64,000 nucleotides of DNA, from positions 3,100,001 to 3,164,000 of the forward strand of contig NZ_CP117880.1 in NCBI RefSeq assembly GCF_028736175.1, written 5' to 3'. Below the pieces are notes generated by a model, which worked only from the letters and a program-made list of their open reading frames with translations, was not told the DNA's origin and did not search any database. Below, in pieces: positions 8,853 through 17,917 of the stretch; position 1 is the stretch's first letter, and each line of letters begins with the position of its first letter. The position numbers were made by a program, and so were the translations under genes. The DNA is from Sphingobacterium oryzagri. GTDB lineage: Bacteria > Bacteroidota > Bacteroidia > Sphingobacteriales > Sphingobacteriaceae.

Positions 8853-9323
8853 ATGACCAAAAATTCCACAGCATCTGCCACAGTAAACATCGTCCAAGGA
8901 AGTTGCGCCCTACTGGCGGCACTAATGCTGTATTCTGGTGTAAGTAAACTACTCAATTACGACCGCTTTGCTGACGCGCTGGCACAAAGTCCTTTTTTAC
9001 ACGGGCGTTCACTTTGGCTTTCCTATTTGCTTCCACCTGTAGAAGTCTCTCTGGCGGCTTTTCTTTTGCTTGGATGGCAACGCAGCTTCTTTCTCTACAG
9101 CTATCTATACTTGATGTTCAGTTTCACGGCTTACATCTTTTTAATGATGCATAAAGCTTACTACCTGCCATGCGCTTGCATGGGCTTGGTTGAGTCGATA
9201 GGCTGGGGAGCACATCTTTGGCTGAATATCGGGATAATTTCGCTCAATCTACTAGCCATTTTCGCAAATAAAGGTAAAAGTAACGGCGTGCAAAACCTGG
9301 CATACACAGAAAATTACCGGTAA
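8853..9323 (+). CDS. MauE/DoxX-type redox-associated membrane protein
   Basis: This 156-residue protein has four hydrophobic segments (about residues 15-33, 57-76, 80-100, 120-142) and the motif LPCACMG at about 108-114. The Cys pair before the last helix fits MauE-like proteins, which are thought to handle disulfides or reducing power across the inner membrane. The upstream ACAGGAAAAG is a plausible ribosome site. The gene is 87 bp before the DUF6520-like peptide gene, and this pairing is common in Bacteroidota. An overlapping upstream frame (ATG at 8750) was judged non-coding. Confidence 0.75.
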   Translation: MTKNSTASATVNIVQGSCALLAALMLYSGVSKLLNYDRFADALAQSPFLHGRSLWLSYLLPPVEVSLAAFLLLGWQRSFFLYSYLYLMFSFTAYIFLMMHKAYYLPCACMGLVESIGWGAHLWLNIGIISLNLLAIFANKGKSNGVQNLAYTENYR

Positions 9324-9410
9324 TGACAATAGAAGCCGCACTGTCTCTCCGTCCGGCAGTGCAAAGCTTTGGAGATTGGACGGCCCTGAAAACCTTTAAA
9401 AATTTTAACA

Positions 9411-9668
9411 ATGAAAAAGTCAATTTTAGCCTTTGCTGCCGTAATTGCGGCTACCGGCAGTGCATTAGTAGGAAAGACAGATGCAAAACAATTGTTGGTA
9501 TCACAAGGCTGGTACAACAATCAGAACGGCGCTGGCCTGCCGGAAACAACCAATACCGCAAGTGCGTTAGCCATGTGTGATAATGAGGTAAATGAGACCT
9601 GCTTATACAAATTTGCAGAAGGTGAAACACAACCTCACGACGTTATCCGCGGTCAACTGAGAAACTAG
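9411..9668 (+). CDS. DUF6520-like small secreted protein
   Basis: An 85-residue protein with a signal peptide (MKKSILAFAAVIAATGSALV, cleavage near residues 25-26) and a mature part of about 60 residues. The mature part carries two cysteines in AMCDNEVNETCLYK. Size, signal peptide and the Cys pair fit the Bacteroidota DUF6520 family, whose function is unknown. The two cysteines could form a disulfide maintained by the neighbouring MauE-type protein or by the TlpA-like protein encoded opposite. It has no obvious core or leader boundary of a ribosomally made peptide natural product, so precursor status is only a hypothesis. Confidence 0.65.
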   Translation: MKKSILAFAAVIAATGSALVGKTDAKQLLVSQGWYNNQNGAGLPETTNTASALAMCDNEVNETCLYKFAEGETQPHDVIRGQLRN

Positions 9669-9757
9669 TGGTAGCGCGCGCTTTGGTTATCGCGCAGTAG
9701 AACGACGAATGCCCGTACACATCAAAAGTGCACCGGCATTCGTTGTCTTCACGTTTA

Positions 9758-11107
9758 TTACTTTAATACCAGCACTTTGACGACACGTTTCTCTACTGTT
9801 AATGACAGTCCGTGTTGCTTCAACGCTTGTATTAATTTTTCTTCAGAGGTGACATGCTGTAAGTCTAAGTCCATATTTCCGATGATGCCAGACTCATTAA
9901 TTATCGGATAATACGATTGTCGCAAGCCACGACCAATATAATTTACGTAAAAGGTACGTAAACCCAGAATCAATTTTTCGACAGGTTGATTTTGTAAGGT
10001 AAAATAATCCAGATACTGCACGGCAAAGTGGGGTTTTCCACCTTTTGTAGCTAGTACAGCAGATTCAGCGCACCGCAACACCATACAATCCAACTCCCGT
10101 TCTTCATACACCGCGCGCAACCCAAAAAACTCTTCCAAATCACGCTGCATATACGCATACCGCAAAGCACTATCAGCTTTATGCGGCGGCAGGATGACAC
10201 GGTAACTATAAGTGTGGTTTTTCTCAAACTCTTTGTAAGCTTTTTTGTCATTACTCGCCGGCGGCAACAGCCCGTCACGATCACTATCGATGAGAAACAA
10301 TTCTTTATCGGCTTTGTCCATACGATAACCATTATGCGCAAACCGATATAGCTCAGGAATAGAATTATTTCTAAATTCCAGATATCGATTTTCATAACCA
10401 TGCTTGTTGATCGATCGTCCACCGGTGACTCGCCAATCGTACCGCGAGATCTGCGATCCATAGGCGATCACGCTATCAATTGAAATACTGTTGATAAGTC
10501 CATCAGTATTGACAATGCTATCAACCACCATCCCACGAAGATCCAACAGAGCTAACGAATCGTCCTTTTGATACATATCTATTTTTTTACCTTGCAAAAA
10601 ATGTTTAATATTCTCTTCTGTCAATTCATCAGCATTGGTGATCGCAAATACACGATGCGCAGTATCCAACCATACGTAATGCGGCAAATAAGCATGAGGA
10701 AAGAGCTTGTTTATACTGTCCCGTCCACGGTAAAATATCGTAGGCAAATCAAATTCAGGCCGCACGGAATAGAAATGGTTTAATTTCTCTTTCTTGTCTG
10801 TGCTAAGCAAAATAATCTTAAGCTGATCCTGGTATTTCTGCTGCATCGCTTGTAATTTTGGAAAAGCACCAATGCAGGGTTTACACCAAGTAGCCCAAAA
10901 ATCGAGTATAATGGCTTTGCCGCGGTATGTTTCCAAATCGATAGTGCTTTCTTTCGGACTTACGATGGAATCGCTAGCCAAACTTGTCACCTTATCTCCA
11001 ACTTTGTAAGGCTTTATAGCATTTGCTTGTTGCGCAATAGCGTATAATGCCAGGCATTGCAATAAACAAAAGATTCCAAAAACCTTTGTCTTAATTAGTG
11101 AGCTCAT
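9758..11107 (-). CDS. TlpA-family thioredoxin-like protein
   Basis: A 449-residue exported protein (signal peptide about residues 1-25). The thioredoxin fold spans about residues 35-170, with the active-site motif WATWCKPC (Cys75 and Cys78). TlpA-like proteins reduce or rearrange disulfides in the periplasm. The C-terminal 280 residues are not thioredoxin-like and carry repeated strand-like segments; proteins of this shape often close SusCD operons in Sphingobacteriaceae. It is the last gene of the susC-susD-tlpA operon, 13 bp after susD. It is convergent with the DUF6520 gene, so the two units meet at about 9670-9757. Confidence 0.85.
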   Translation of the reverse strand: MSSLIKTKVFGIFCLLQCLALYAIAQQANAIKPYKVGDKVTSLASDSIVSPKESTIDLETYRGKAIILDFWATWCKPCIGAFPKLQAMQQKYQDQLKIILLSTDKKEKLNHFYSVRPEFDLPTIFYRGRDSINKLFPHAYLPHYVWLDTAHRVFAITNADELTEENIKHFLQGKKIDMYQKDDSLALLDLRGMVVDSIVNTDGLINSISIDSVIAYGSQISRYDWRVTGGRSINKHGYENRYLEFRNNSIPELYRFAHNGYRMDKADKELFLIDSDRDGLLPPASNDKKAYKEFEKNHTYSYRVILPPHKADSALRYAYMQRDLEEFFGLRAVYEERELDCMVLRCAESAVLATKGGKPHFAVQYLDYFTLQNQPVEKLILGLRTFYVNYIGRGLRQSYYPIINESGIIGNMDLDLQHVTSEEKLIQALKQHGLSLTVEKRVVKVLVLK

Positions 11108-11120
11108 AACTATCTTTTTA

Positions 11121-12512
11121 CTAATAACCTGCGTTTTGTGTTAAAAAAGGATTGGTCAACAGCTGTTGCAACGGAATAGGCCACAACTGATCTTCGGGTT
11201 GCCAGTTCGGCCCCTTCAACGCGCCAAGCACCGCGTTTGCTCGGCCGGTTCTTTTCAAATCCAACCAACGATGGCCACCCCAATCGTTAAAAAGCTCCTG
11301 TTGCCGTTCTCGTTCCACAGCTTGCAAAAGTTGCTCCTGCGTAAAGCTAGTTGTCAAGCGTGGCGCCTGTGCCCTAGCACGAATGCTATTTAGATCGTTA
11401 ACCGCAGCCTGCACGTTGCCCCGTTGCGCCCGGGCTTCTGCACGAATTAAATACTGCTCTGCCAGGCGAAACAACACCGTGTATTCTCTACGAGTAGCCA
11501 TCGGCATGGATCGATCTTTGTATTTATAAAACACATAATAAGGACCAGCAGGTTTAATGGCGATCCAATCCTGCCTCCGGCGATCCTGCTCCGCAAAACC
11601 TGCGTAAAATTCAGGATAAAGCAAGTATAATGGAATAACGGCATCGGTAAAGCTTGCCGGAACATAGTCGCTAGCCGGTGTATTTGTAGGAATAGTCGTA
11701 GATGGCGCCAATTGCCAAATAACCTCTCTACTATCTTTTAAAAAGACGGCATTCAAATTAGCTTCCAAACGATAATCCGTACGATCAATTAAGGCTGTCG
11801 CTAGTTCTTCCGCACGCTCCCAATTTCTTCTATACAATTCTACGCGAGCCAACAAAGCTAAAGCCGTAACCCTGTTTGGGCGTGCACGCTCACTGCCAAC
11901 ATACCTATCCTGAAGCCCATCAACGGCCGCTTGCAAATCGGCAACAATTTGTTCGTAAACCGCAGTCGCCGAAGTTCTGGGCTTAGCTTCATTCACTCGA
12001 TAATCTGTACTGGTGATCAAGGGAATGTCGCCCCAACTATTAACGGCGTTAAAAAGTAAAAAGGCTCGAATAAATTTGGCCTCACCCAAAAATAGCTGCT
12101 TTGCTCCCTGCGCAATACCCTGCGATGCTTCGACACCTTCTATTACGGCGTTCACCTGGTAAATATGTCTATATAAATTTCCCCACAGTGTATTCAAATT
12201 GCCATTATCGATTAATATAGAATTATCTAAAAATTGCCGTATTTGGACCGATGTGCCGCTGTAATTCATGTCATCAGCACAGAGACTCCAAAGGCTCTGT
12301 TGCATCGTAATATATCCCAAAGCGCTGCCAACCATATTACTATACACACCAACCAAAGCAAGCGAAGCCGCCGCGCTATCTGCATATACTGCAGCCGTGC
12401 TAAGCCGGTTGTTAGGCGGTTCAACGGCCAGATAACGCTCACAAGAAAACAAAAACATCAGGCTGCCCAAGCTGAGCACCAATATGCTGTTAAAGTACTT
12501 TTTCATCATCAT
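11121..12512 (-). CDS. SusD/RagB-family outer-membrane lipoprotein
   Basis: This 463-residue protein has a lipoprotein signal ending LFSC (Cys24). The SusD features include AEAKFIRAFLLFNAVNSWGD and, near the C-terminus, RQQELFNDWGGHRWLDLKRTG. SusD proteins sit on the outer membrane as the lid of a SusC channel and bind the incoming ligand, usually a glycan but sometimes a peptide. The length is normal for the family. It follows susC with a 2-bp gap, so the two are surely co-transcribed. No glycoside hydrolase or peptidase gene is nearby, so the ligand cannot be guessed; the TlpA partner is the only operon clue. Confidence 0.93.
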   Translation of the reverse strand: MMMKKYFNSILVLSLGSLMFLFSCERYLAVEPPNNRLSTAAVYADSAAASLALVGVYSNMVGSALGYITMQQSLWSLCADDMNYSGTSVQIRQFLDNSILIDNGNLNTLWGNLYRHIYQVNAVIEGVEASQGIAQGAKQLFLGEAKFIRAFLLFNAVNSWGDIPLITSTDYRVNEAKPRTSATAVYEQIVADLQAAVDGLQDRYVGSERARPNRVTALALLARVELYRRNWERAEELATALIDRTDYRLEANLNAVFLKDSREVIWQLAPSTTIPTNTPASDYVPASFTDAVIPLYLLYPEFYAGFAEQDRRRQDWIAIKPAGPYYVFYKYKDRSMPMATRREYTVLFRLAEQYLIRAEARAQRGNVQAAVNDLNSIRARAQAPRLTTSFTQEQLLQAVERERQQELFNDWGGHRWLDLKRTGRANAVLGALKGPNWQPEDQLWPIPLQQLLTNPFLTQNAGY

Positions 12513-12514
12513 TT

Positions 12515-15500
12515 TTATAAGTTAAGCTGTATACCAACGGTGTACACCGCCAATGGCGGTAAGGTAACTGACCCTAGCGTTTCCGGATCCAATCCTTTAT
12601 AATTTGTTAACGTCCATAAATTTTGTCCCTGAAAATACAGCTTCAATAACTTACAGCCCACAGTCTTTGCCAATCGCTCGGGAAAAGAGTAAGCAACGTA
12701 TAGGTTTTTCAATCGTAAAAAGGAAGCATCCGAGATCATGGCATTAGAATAGGTAACGTAGTTATTATATGCCGTCATAGCTGTACCTGTCGTCGTAAAC
12801 CGTTGAAAATCGCTGATATCACCCGCTTGCTGCCACCTATTGAGCACCTCGGCTGGTTGGTTACGCATGGTGCCCGGCGCACGCCGTGCACCTATACTTT
12901 CAAAGTAGTTGTAAGCATCTTGTTTGACCACTTGTAGCAAAAAGCTCCATTGCCAATTTTTGTAAGAAAAATCATTATTTATACCGCCAAAATATCGTGG
13001 TGTGAGATCGGCAAGCTCCGTTAAATCTGCTGGAAAGTTCGTGCCGTCGAAGGTGTAAAGTCCAGTTGCCGGATCCACGCCTCGAAAAGCAAATAATCTC
13101 CGAATATTGAGCGGTTGACCAATAACCAAGGTGTTGGCGTAGCTAGAGCTCGCTAAGTTTGGAAAATCCAGCAAACGGTTTCGCGCCAGCGTGAGGTTTA
13201 CCGACGGATGCCAAGTAAAAGCTGTTTTAAACTTTGGTGCAAAAGCTAGCACAAACTCCCAACCTCTGTTTTCGACTAAGGCGCCATAATTTCGCAAGAC
13301 GGAATTAAAACCCACCTGTGAGGGGAGCGTATAGTTTACTAACTGACTATCGCTTCGGTTTTGAAACCAATTGGTCGTCAATTGAATACTATTATTCAAA
13401 AATCCGAGTTCAAGACCTAGCTCACGTTTGATATTTCGCTCCCACGAGTAGTCGCCATTAAATAAGCGCGACGGTATATAGCCAATTTCGCCTTGATAGG
13501 GCGTAGATACCGCATTATAGTTGTCTAAATATTGGTAATCGCCTATTTGATCGTTGCCCGTTACACCATAACTAGCGCGCAGCTTACCAAAGCTTAACCA
13601 AGAAAGATGGTCTTTGAGCAAAGCCTCTTCGCTAAAAATCCAGGCCAAACCCAGCGCTCCAAAATTGGCCATGCGCTTATCATCGCCAAATCGGCTACTG
13701 CCGTCTCGACGTCCGGTGATATTAACAAGATAACGGTCGGCGTAGTTGTAATTAATCCTACTGAACAATGCTTGATAGCGGTAATCAACCTGCCCACTTT
13801 GCCCCGTGATGGTATTAGCGAATGCTAAAGCCTCAATAAGCGCATCACTCGAAAAACCAGTAGCTTCAATCAGTTGCATATTATCGATATCACGCTGTAT
13901 GGTACCGCCAAGCAACAGCTCAAGCTTACCCTTACCATGCGCTAAGCTATATGCCAACTGCGGCTCGATAATCCAACTTTTCTTTGCCGAGTTCGAATAT
14001 CGTGCGTAGGCATTATTATTACCATTTGGGTCAAGCGACGCTCGGGGTGCGGTATTTATCTGGTCAAAATGAATTAAGTTATAACCTCCCGTAAGGCGTG
14101 CCGTAAAACCTTTAAAAGGGCGATACTGCATATTTATGTTAGCAAGCAGATTGTCGGTTACGCCAGTCGTTTTACGTTTTAGGTAAGTTAAAGGATTGGT
14201 AAACGTGCTGCCGTGCGCTTGCCAAAGCAGGTTACCCTGATCGTCGAGCAAAGCCGGGTAATTAGGTGACAAAATAATATCACTCGTCAGGTCGCTACCG
14301 GGCAAAGCGTTGTTGTCTAAACTATAGTTACCCGTTAGCTGTACAGAAAAACGCTTATCTGACGACTGGTGTGCGATATTCATCATACCCGTAATTCGGC
14401 TATTGAAATAATTACCCGGATATACCGCTCCTTGCCGATGATAGTTGCTACTCAATAAAAACTGCGTATGTTCATTGCCGCCAGATAGCGATACATTCGC
14501 ATTGGTAAACTGTGCTGTCCCGCCTATCAAATAATCTTGCCAATCGGTATAACGTTCATTATCCCAAAGCATCAGATCGGGCGCATTAATGGCTGTCGGC
14601 ACGATGCCATCATTAGCAAAAGCCTCTCTACGCATTTCCAGATACTGTTCCGTATTTAACAGTTCCATTCGTCGAGTTACCTGTCCAAAACCTTGGTACA
14701 CCTGCGCATCTGCCTTAATGGCGCCCTGCTGTCCTTTCTTTGTCGTGATCAGCACGACACCGTTCGCTCCGCGACTACCATAAATGGCCGTTGCATCGGC
14801 ATCTTTCAACACTTCGATGCTTTCGATATCCAACGGATTAATATTGTTTAACGGACTTTGTCCTCGATTGGCCAATGCCGTCATGCCCGAAGCTAGTTGA
14901 TTATTAGGAAAAGGAACGCCATCCACCAGAATAAGCGGTGCGCTCCCCTGTGCAATACTATTTTGCCCGCGTATTTGTATCGCAAAACCTGATCCTGCAT
15001 TTCCGTTGCTCTGCGTAACTGTCATACCCGGAACTTGGCCGGCCAACGTTGCCAGCGGATTGGTTACCGGCTGTTTGGCAATATCGGCTGCTTTTACGGT
15101 AACGACGCTACCCGTGTTTAGACGCTTCGATACGTTTCCATAACCTATTACCTGCACATCATCTAGCGAGTTGTCCACGAGCTGCAGCCTAATAGTTAGT
15201 TCCGCCGCGTTTTGCAAAAAAAAAGATTGTTCCGCCGTTTCAAAACCGGTTCGGCTTACGATAAGTTTGCCCGCCGCAGGTACACCGTAAAGAGTAAAGT
15301 ACCCCGCATCATCTGCCACCGCGCTTATGCGCTGGCTTTGCACCTTGATCGTCGCGCCTGCCAAGGGACTGTCATCGATGGCAGACAACACACGTCCGCG
15401 AAGTTCCTGTAAATTTCCTTCTTGTGCCCAAAGCGCCTGTTGTAGTATACTAAGCAATAGTAAGAGCACGTATCCCTGAGGAGGACGGCCGAGACGGCCG

Positions 15501-15562
15501 ATTAAAAATAAGCGTTTGGTTAGGGCAAAAGCCTCCCTACCAAAACGAAATAGTTTTTTCAT
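12515..15562 (-). CDS. SusC/RagA-family TonB-dependent outer-membrane transporter
   Basis: A 1015-residue protein. After the signal region it has a carboxypeptidase-regulatory-like domain (about residues 52-130, LRGRVLSAIDDSPLAGATIK), then a TonB plug. The plug bears the family signature VLKDADATAIYGSRGANGVV, followed by a large beta-barrel to the C-terminal strand YTVGIQLNL. It imports its ligand together with the SusD lipoprotein, powered by TonB. It is the first gene of the operon. The N-terminus is longer and more basic than usual (about 35 residues before the hydrophobic stretch), so a start slightly downstream is possible. No ECF sigma/anti-sigma pair adjoins it. Confidence 0.95.
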   Translation of the reverse strand: MKKLFRFGREAFALTKRLFLIGRLGRPPQGYVLLLLLSILQQALWAQEGNLQELRGRVLSAIDDSPLAGATIKVQSQRISAVADDAGYFTLYGVPAAGKLIVSRTGFETAEQSFFLQNAAELTIRLQLVDNSLDDVQVIGYGNVSKRLNTGSVVTVKAADIAKQPVTNPLATLAGQVPGMTVTQSNGNAGSGFAIQIRGQNSIAQGSAPLILVDGVPFPNNQLASGMTALANRGQSPLNNINPLDIESIEVLKDADATAIYGSRGANGVVLITTKKGQQGAIKADAQVYQGFGQVTRRMELLNTEQYLEMRREAFANDGIVPTAINAPDLMLWDNERYTDWQDYLIGGTAQFTNANVSLSGGNEHTQFLLSSNYHRQGAVYPGNYFNSRITGMMNIAHQSSDKRFSVQLTGNYSLDNNALPGSDLTSDIILSPNYPALLDDQGNLLWQAHGSTFTNPLTYLKRKTTGVTDNLLANINMQYRPFKGFTARLTGGYNLIHFDQINTAPRASLDPNGNNNAYARYSNSAKKSWIIEPQLAYSLAHGKGKLELLLGGTIQRDIDNMQLIEATGFSSDALIEALAFANTITGQSGQVDYRYQALFSRINYNYADRYLVNITGRRDGSSRFGDDKRMANFGALGLAWIFSEEALLKDHLSWLSFGKLRASYGVTGNDQIGDYQYLDNYNAVSTPYQGEIGYIPSRLFNGDYSWERNIKRELGLELGFLNNSIQLTTNWFQNRSDSQLVNYTLPSQVGFNSVLRNYGALVENRGWEFVLAFAPKFKTAFTWHPSVNLTLARNRLLDFPNLASSSYANTLVIGQPLNIRRLFAFRGVDPATGLYTFDGTNFPADLTELADLTPRYFGGINNDFSYKNWQWSFLLQVVKQDAYNYFESIGARRAPGTMRNQPAEVLNRWQQAGDISDFQRFTTTGTAMTAYNNYVTYSNAMISDASFLRLKNLYVAYSFPERLAKTVGCKLLKLYFQGQNLWTLTNYKGLDPETLGSVTLPPLAVYTVGIQLNL

Positions 15563-15656
15563 TTCAGATAAATTAGGGGTTATAAAAATAAATTTCTGAC
15601 ACCTTTAAACCGTAGTGGGCGCCCAATTACGGCATGAAGGGTAGGTTGTATGTTAT

Positions 15657-15857
15657 CTAATTCCGCGTACTCTGGTGGGCATACCCACAGCATAAGCAGC
15701 TGCTTATCGCGCATATCTTTTGCAAGCAATAGCGCTGATCTGATCTTACATAAGCACAATTACGTTGCATACCAAGTTGCGCTTTGCTTTTAGCGTCTTG
15801 CATGTCTATCTTTTGTTTGCGCAAGTTGCTACACAGCAGTGTGTAGCGCTTGCTCAT
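15657..15857 (-). CDS. Possible Cys-rich small peptide upstream of susC
   Basis: A 66-codon ATG frame on the susC strand ends 94 bp before susC. The C-terminal third carries six cysteines (CLQKICAISSCLCCGY among them) after a basic N-terminal part with LRKQK. No signal peptide is visible. Codon use looks unremarkable and the upstream bases are A/T-rich, as at many starts here. I do not recognise a family; it may be a chance ORF. Confidence 0.2.
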   Translation of the reverse strand: MSKRYTLLCSNLRKQKIDMQDAKSKAQLGMQRNCAYVRSDQRYCLQKICAISSCLCCGYAHQSTRN

Positions 15858-16223
15858 TAAAAATTTAGTTTAAGCGTGCGACAATGGGGGTTTGCATGAT
15901 ACTTCTAATGGGCGGTTTGCACGAGCGTGGCACACGATTATTTAAGAACCGATTAAAATCGGTTGCATGTAAACAATACTTGCAGAAGAATAGAAAGATG
16001 TTTACTTTTAAGCTGCTAAACGAAATAAGTATAGACACCGTTCTATGCTCTTATCAAGCTGTTTTTCTGCTGAAAAGAACGTGATCGGTTGAAAGGTTAA
16101 TTCCTTAAAAGAATATAGAAGTAGGCGTTGCCACGCTACCGTAGTTGCTATGTAGATTAGCCGGGCCAGTTGCTCATAGCAGGATAGCGTCTTTTATTTC
16201 ATGTAACCTTTCACGAAACAAAT

Positions 16224-16340
16224 TTATTCTGGCGCGCACATGACGTTCTTTAATAGTGATCGTTTGGAATAGCATGAGCATCGATCGTAATTCGAGCCAG
16301 GCATTGCTTGCTTAGTGGTTTTTAATTTTTGCTTTCTCAT
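16224..16340 (-). CDS. Possible very small Cys-containing peptide
   Basis: A 38-codon ATG frame (begins MRKQKLKTTKQAMPG, with three Cys after it) lies on the susC strand within the long upstream region. It shares the RKQK start and a later Gly-then-Cys pattern with the 66-codon frame at 15657-15857. The likeness is weak and may be chance. It is too short for firm support. Confidence 0.12.
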   Translation of the reverse strand: MRKQKLKTTKQAMPGSNYDRCSCYSKRSLLKNVMCAPE

Positions 16341-16594
16341 AACTCTTACTTGGTTTTAGCGTGATGAATTTTGCAAGACTTTACCAGTGCTGATGGCATG
16401 AACAGCCTACAGACCATACGCTTGCTCGTTAGTCAAAACGCCCTGTCAAATTTTGGGTGAAACCGGTGAATACTACAGATCGGACGAAAAAACGATCTTT
16501 TGCTATCTGTAGCATGCCGAGCCATTACGAAATAGGCAAGTTTAACGATGGATACACTTACCCTACTCCGCTGGCTACTTCAAAACCAACAGTA

Positions 16595-16602
16595 CAAAGA
16601 TA
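16595..16602 (-). promoter_or_regulatory. Possible -7 element for leftward transcription to susC
   Basis: On the minus strand TATCTTTG matches TAnnTTTG exactly. If used, it would give the susC operon a leader of about 1 kb. A single match of this kind also arises by chance in A/T-rich DNA. Confidence 0.3.
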
Positions 16603-16641
16603 AAAAAATAAATAAAATATATAAAAACATTTTCAATAAAT

Positions 16642-17205
16642 ATGTCAAAAAAATATGCGATTGATGAGTTTGTAGAAATTTTGCAGTACTACATGGATTA
16701 CTACGGCTTGTATAATGTAGACATTAGGAATTTATTGAACAGCACCACGGATATCGTTAACGATCTTCGCAGTGGAAAAAATGGCCCTACATTAAATAAA
16801 GCCGCATCAATAGCTAAAATTTTTGGTTTGCAATACTATGAATTCGGAAATCCTAATTTTCCATTACCGGGAATCGACAATCTACCGGTTGCTACGCAAG
16901 AAAAAATTGCCTGGAGAAAGGAAGTGGGCCCGCCTACATCCAAGCGGTATAACAAACTCGATTTAAACCAGGTGGTTTTAAATGTATTGACTGCCTTTGC
17001 GGAAACAGATGAATTCCTGCCTTCGGATGTTTATAAAATGCTACCCGAAGACATGAAAGATAAGTTGGGCTCGGCGACACGGATCACCGGACTCTTTTCC
17101 AACGAACTGCTTGGTACAGTTGTGAAAACAGGCAACAAACTCGTGAAAGAAGGCCCCGGAAGGCCAGAAGAGTATTACAGGCTGGCTAAAAGCAAAGGCA
17201 AGTAA
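16642..17205 (+). CDS. Helix-turn-helix protein of unknown role
   Basis: A 187-residue protein. The first 70 residues read as an XRE-like helical domain (EILQYYMDYYGLYNVDIRN, then TLNKAASIAKIFGLQYYEFG). The C-terminal part (about residues 110-180) looks like a second, winged-helix-like domain ending GPGRPEEYYRLAK. No enzyme motif is present. Such two-part proteins are found widely in Sphingobacteriaceae as presumed regulators. Its neighbours are the susC upstream region and an unrelated secreted protein, so its targets are unknown. Confidence 0.6.
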   Translation: MSKKYAIDEFVEILQYYMDYYGLYNVDIRNLLNSTTDIVNDLRSGKNGPTLNKAASIAKIFGLQYYEFGNPNFPLPGIDNLPVATQEKIAWRKEVGPPTSKRYNKLDLNQVVLNVLTAFAETDEFLPSDVYKMLPEDMKDKLGSATRITGLFSNELLGTVVKTGNKLVKEGPGRPEEYYRLAKSKGK

Positions 17206-17402
17206 AGATCTTTGCTCAAGCTGTTTACCGGAAGTAAATGAAAATTCGCTTTATTGAAGACATGAAATTTCTTACATAAACACAGTATCCGAGATCGTAT
17301 GGACATATGGACAAATGTGGCCAACTAAATCGTCATTATACCCCTACATACACCGCGCGTAATAACATATTCAATTAACGGTTCCATTATAAATTACTAC
17401 AT

Positions 17403-17753
17403 ATGAAAATAATAAAACAGCTATTGATGCTCGCTATCTTTTGGTCGATAGCTCTTCCTGGCTATAGCCAGATCGATACAAAATCTGTTGTGGCAGACGT
17501 AACCAAAGAACTAAAATTACCCACACGAAAACAAGCAGGCAAGAAACAGCTTGCAGGAACGTACAGTTTCGTTGTCGAGATAGACGGAACATTAGGTGAT
17601 GTTGCCGTTAAAGATAGCATGGGACATGGTGTGGATGAGCAGATAGTAAATCAACTAAAGCAGACCAAAGGCTGGAAAGTCGTTATGGTTGACGGCAAGG
17701 GCATGCGAGTAGCTTATTCGCTTCCGATCACGGTGTTGCTGGACAAAAAATAA
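17403..17753 (+). CDS. Small secreted protein with TonB-C-like domain
   Basis: A 116-residue protein with a clear signal peptide (residues 1-22, ending PGYSQ). The mature part resembles the C-terminal domain of TonB-like energy transducers: a strand (YSFVVEIDGTLGDVAV), then a helix with QIVNQLKQTKGW, then a final strand ending SLPITVLL. It lacks the N-terminal membrane helix and Pro-rich linker of a working TonB, so it cannot couple to ExbBD alone. The role is unknown. It is followed immediately by a dispersed repeat. Confidence 0.6.
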   Translation: MKIIKQLLMLAIFWSIALPGYSQIDTKSVVADVTKELKLPTRKQAGKKQLAGTYSFVVEIDGTLGDVAVKDSMGHGVDEQIVNQLKQTKGWKVVMVDGKGMRVAYSLPITVLLDKK

Positions 17754-17870
17754 CAGGCTGTATAAAAAGTGCCTAATTTTCGTCATGCAGAGAAGGAGGA
17801 ATGAGAACGAAGCAATCTGGCAAAATAAAAAATGCAGATTGCTTCGTCATATTTCCTAGCCATGACGCGT
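17754..17870. repeat. Dispersed GGCTGT element, copy 1
   Basis: The element begins AGGCTGTATAAAAAGTG just after the stop codon of the preceding gene. It contains internal inverted arms (GAACGAAGCAATCT and AGATTGCTTCGTCAT). The same arms recur at 34977-35124, and the ends match the element at 20951-21033. No ORF is present. It looks like a small non-autonomous palindromic element. Confidence 0.6.
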
Positions 17871-17917
17871 TTATGCGTTAACTGATTATTTTTTTAAATA
17901 ACCTGTTAAAATCATCG

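Larger units (their letters stand above)
15563..16641. other. 1.08-kb region upstream of susC
   Basis: No established gene was recognised. It contains a possible leftward -7 element at 16595-16602 and a perfect AACCGATT/AATCGGTT hairpin at 15948-15965. A longer hairpin pairs CTACAGAT with ATCTGTAG at about 16474-16512. A TGAAAGGTTA/TAACCTTTCA pair spans about 16089-16213. Two small Cys-containing ORFs lie on the minus strand (15657-15857 and 16224-16340). Together these could be a long structured leader for the susC operon. Confidence 0.4.

Noticed and set aside
8750..8947. 65-codon frame overlapping the MauE-type gene
   Set aside because: It overlaps the convincing MauE-type start in another frame and lacks family features. 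The upstream AAAAGGTA is only weak support.
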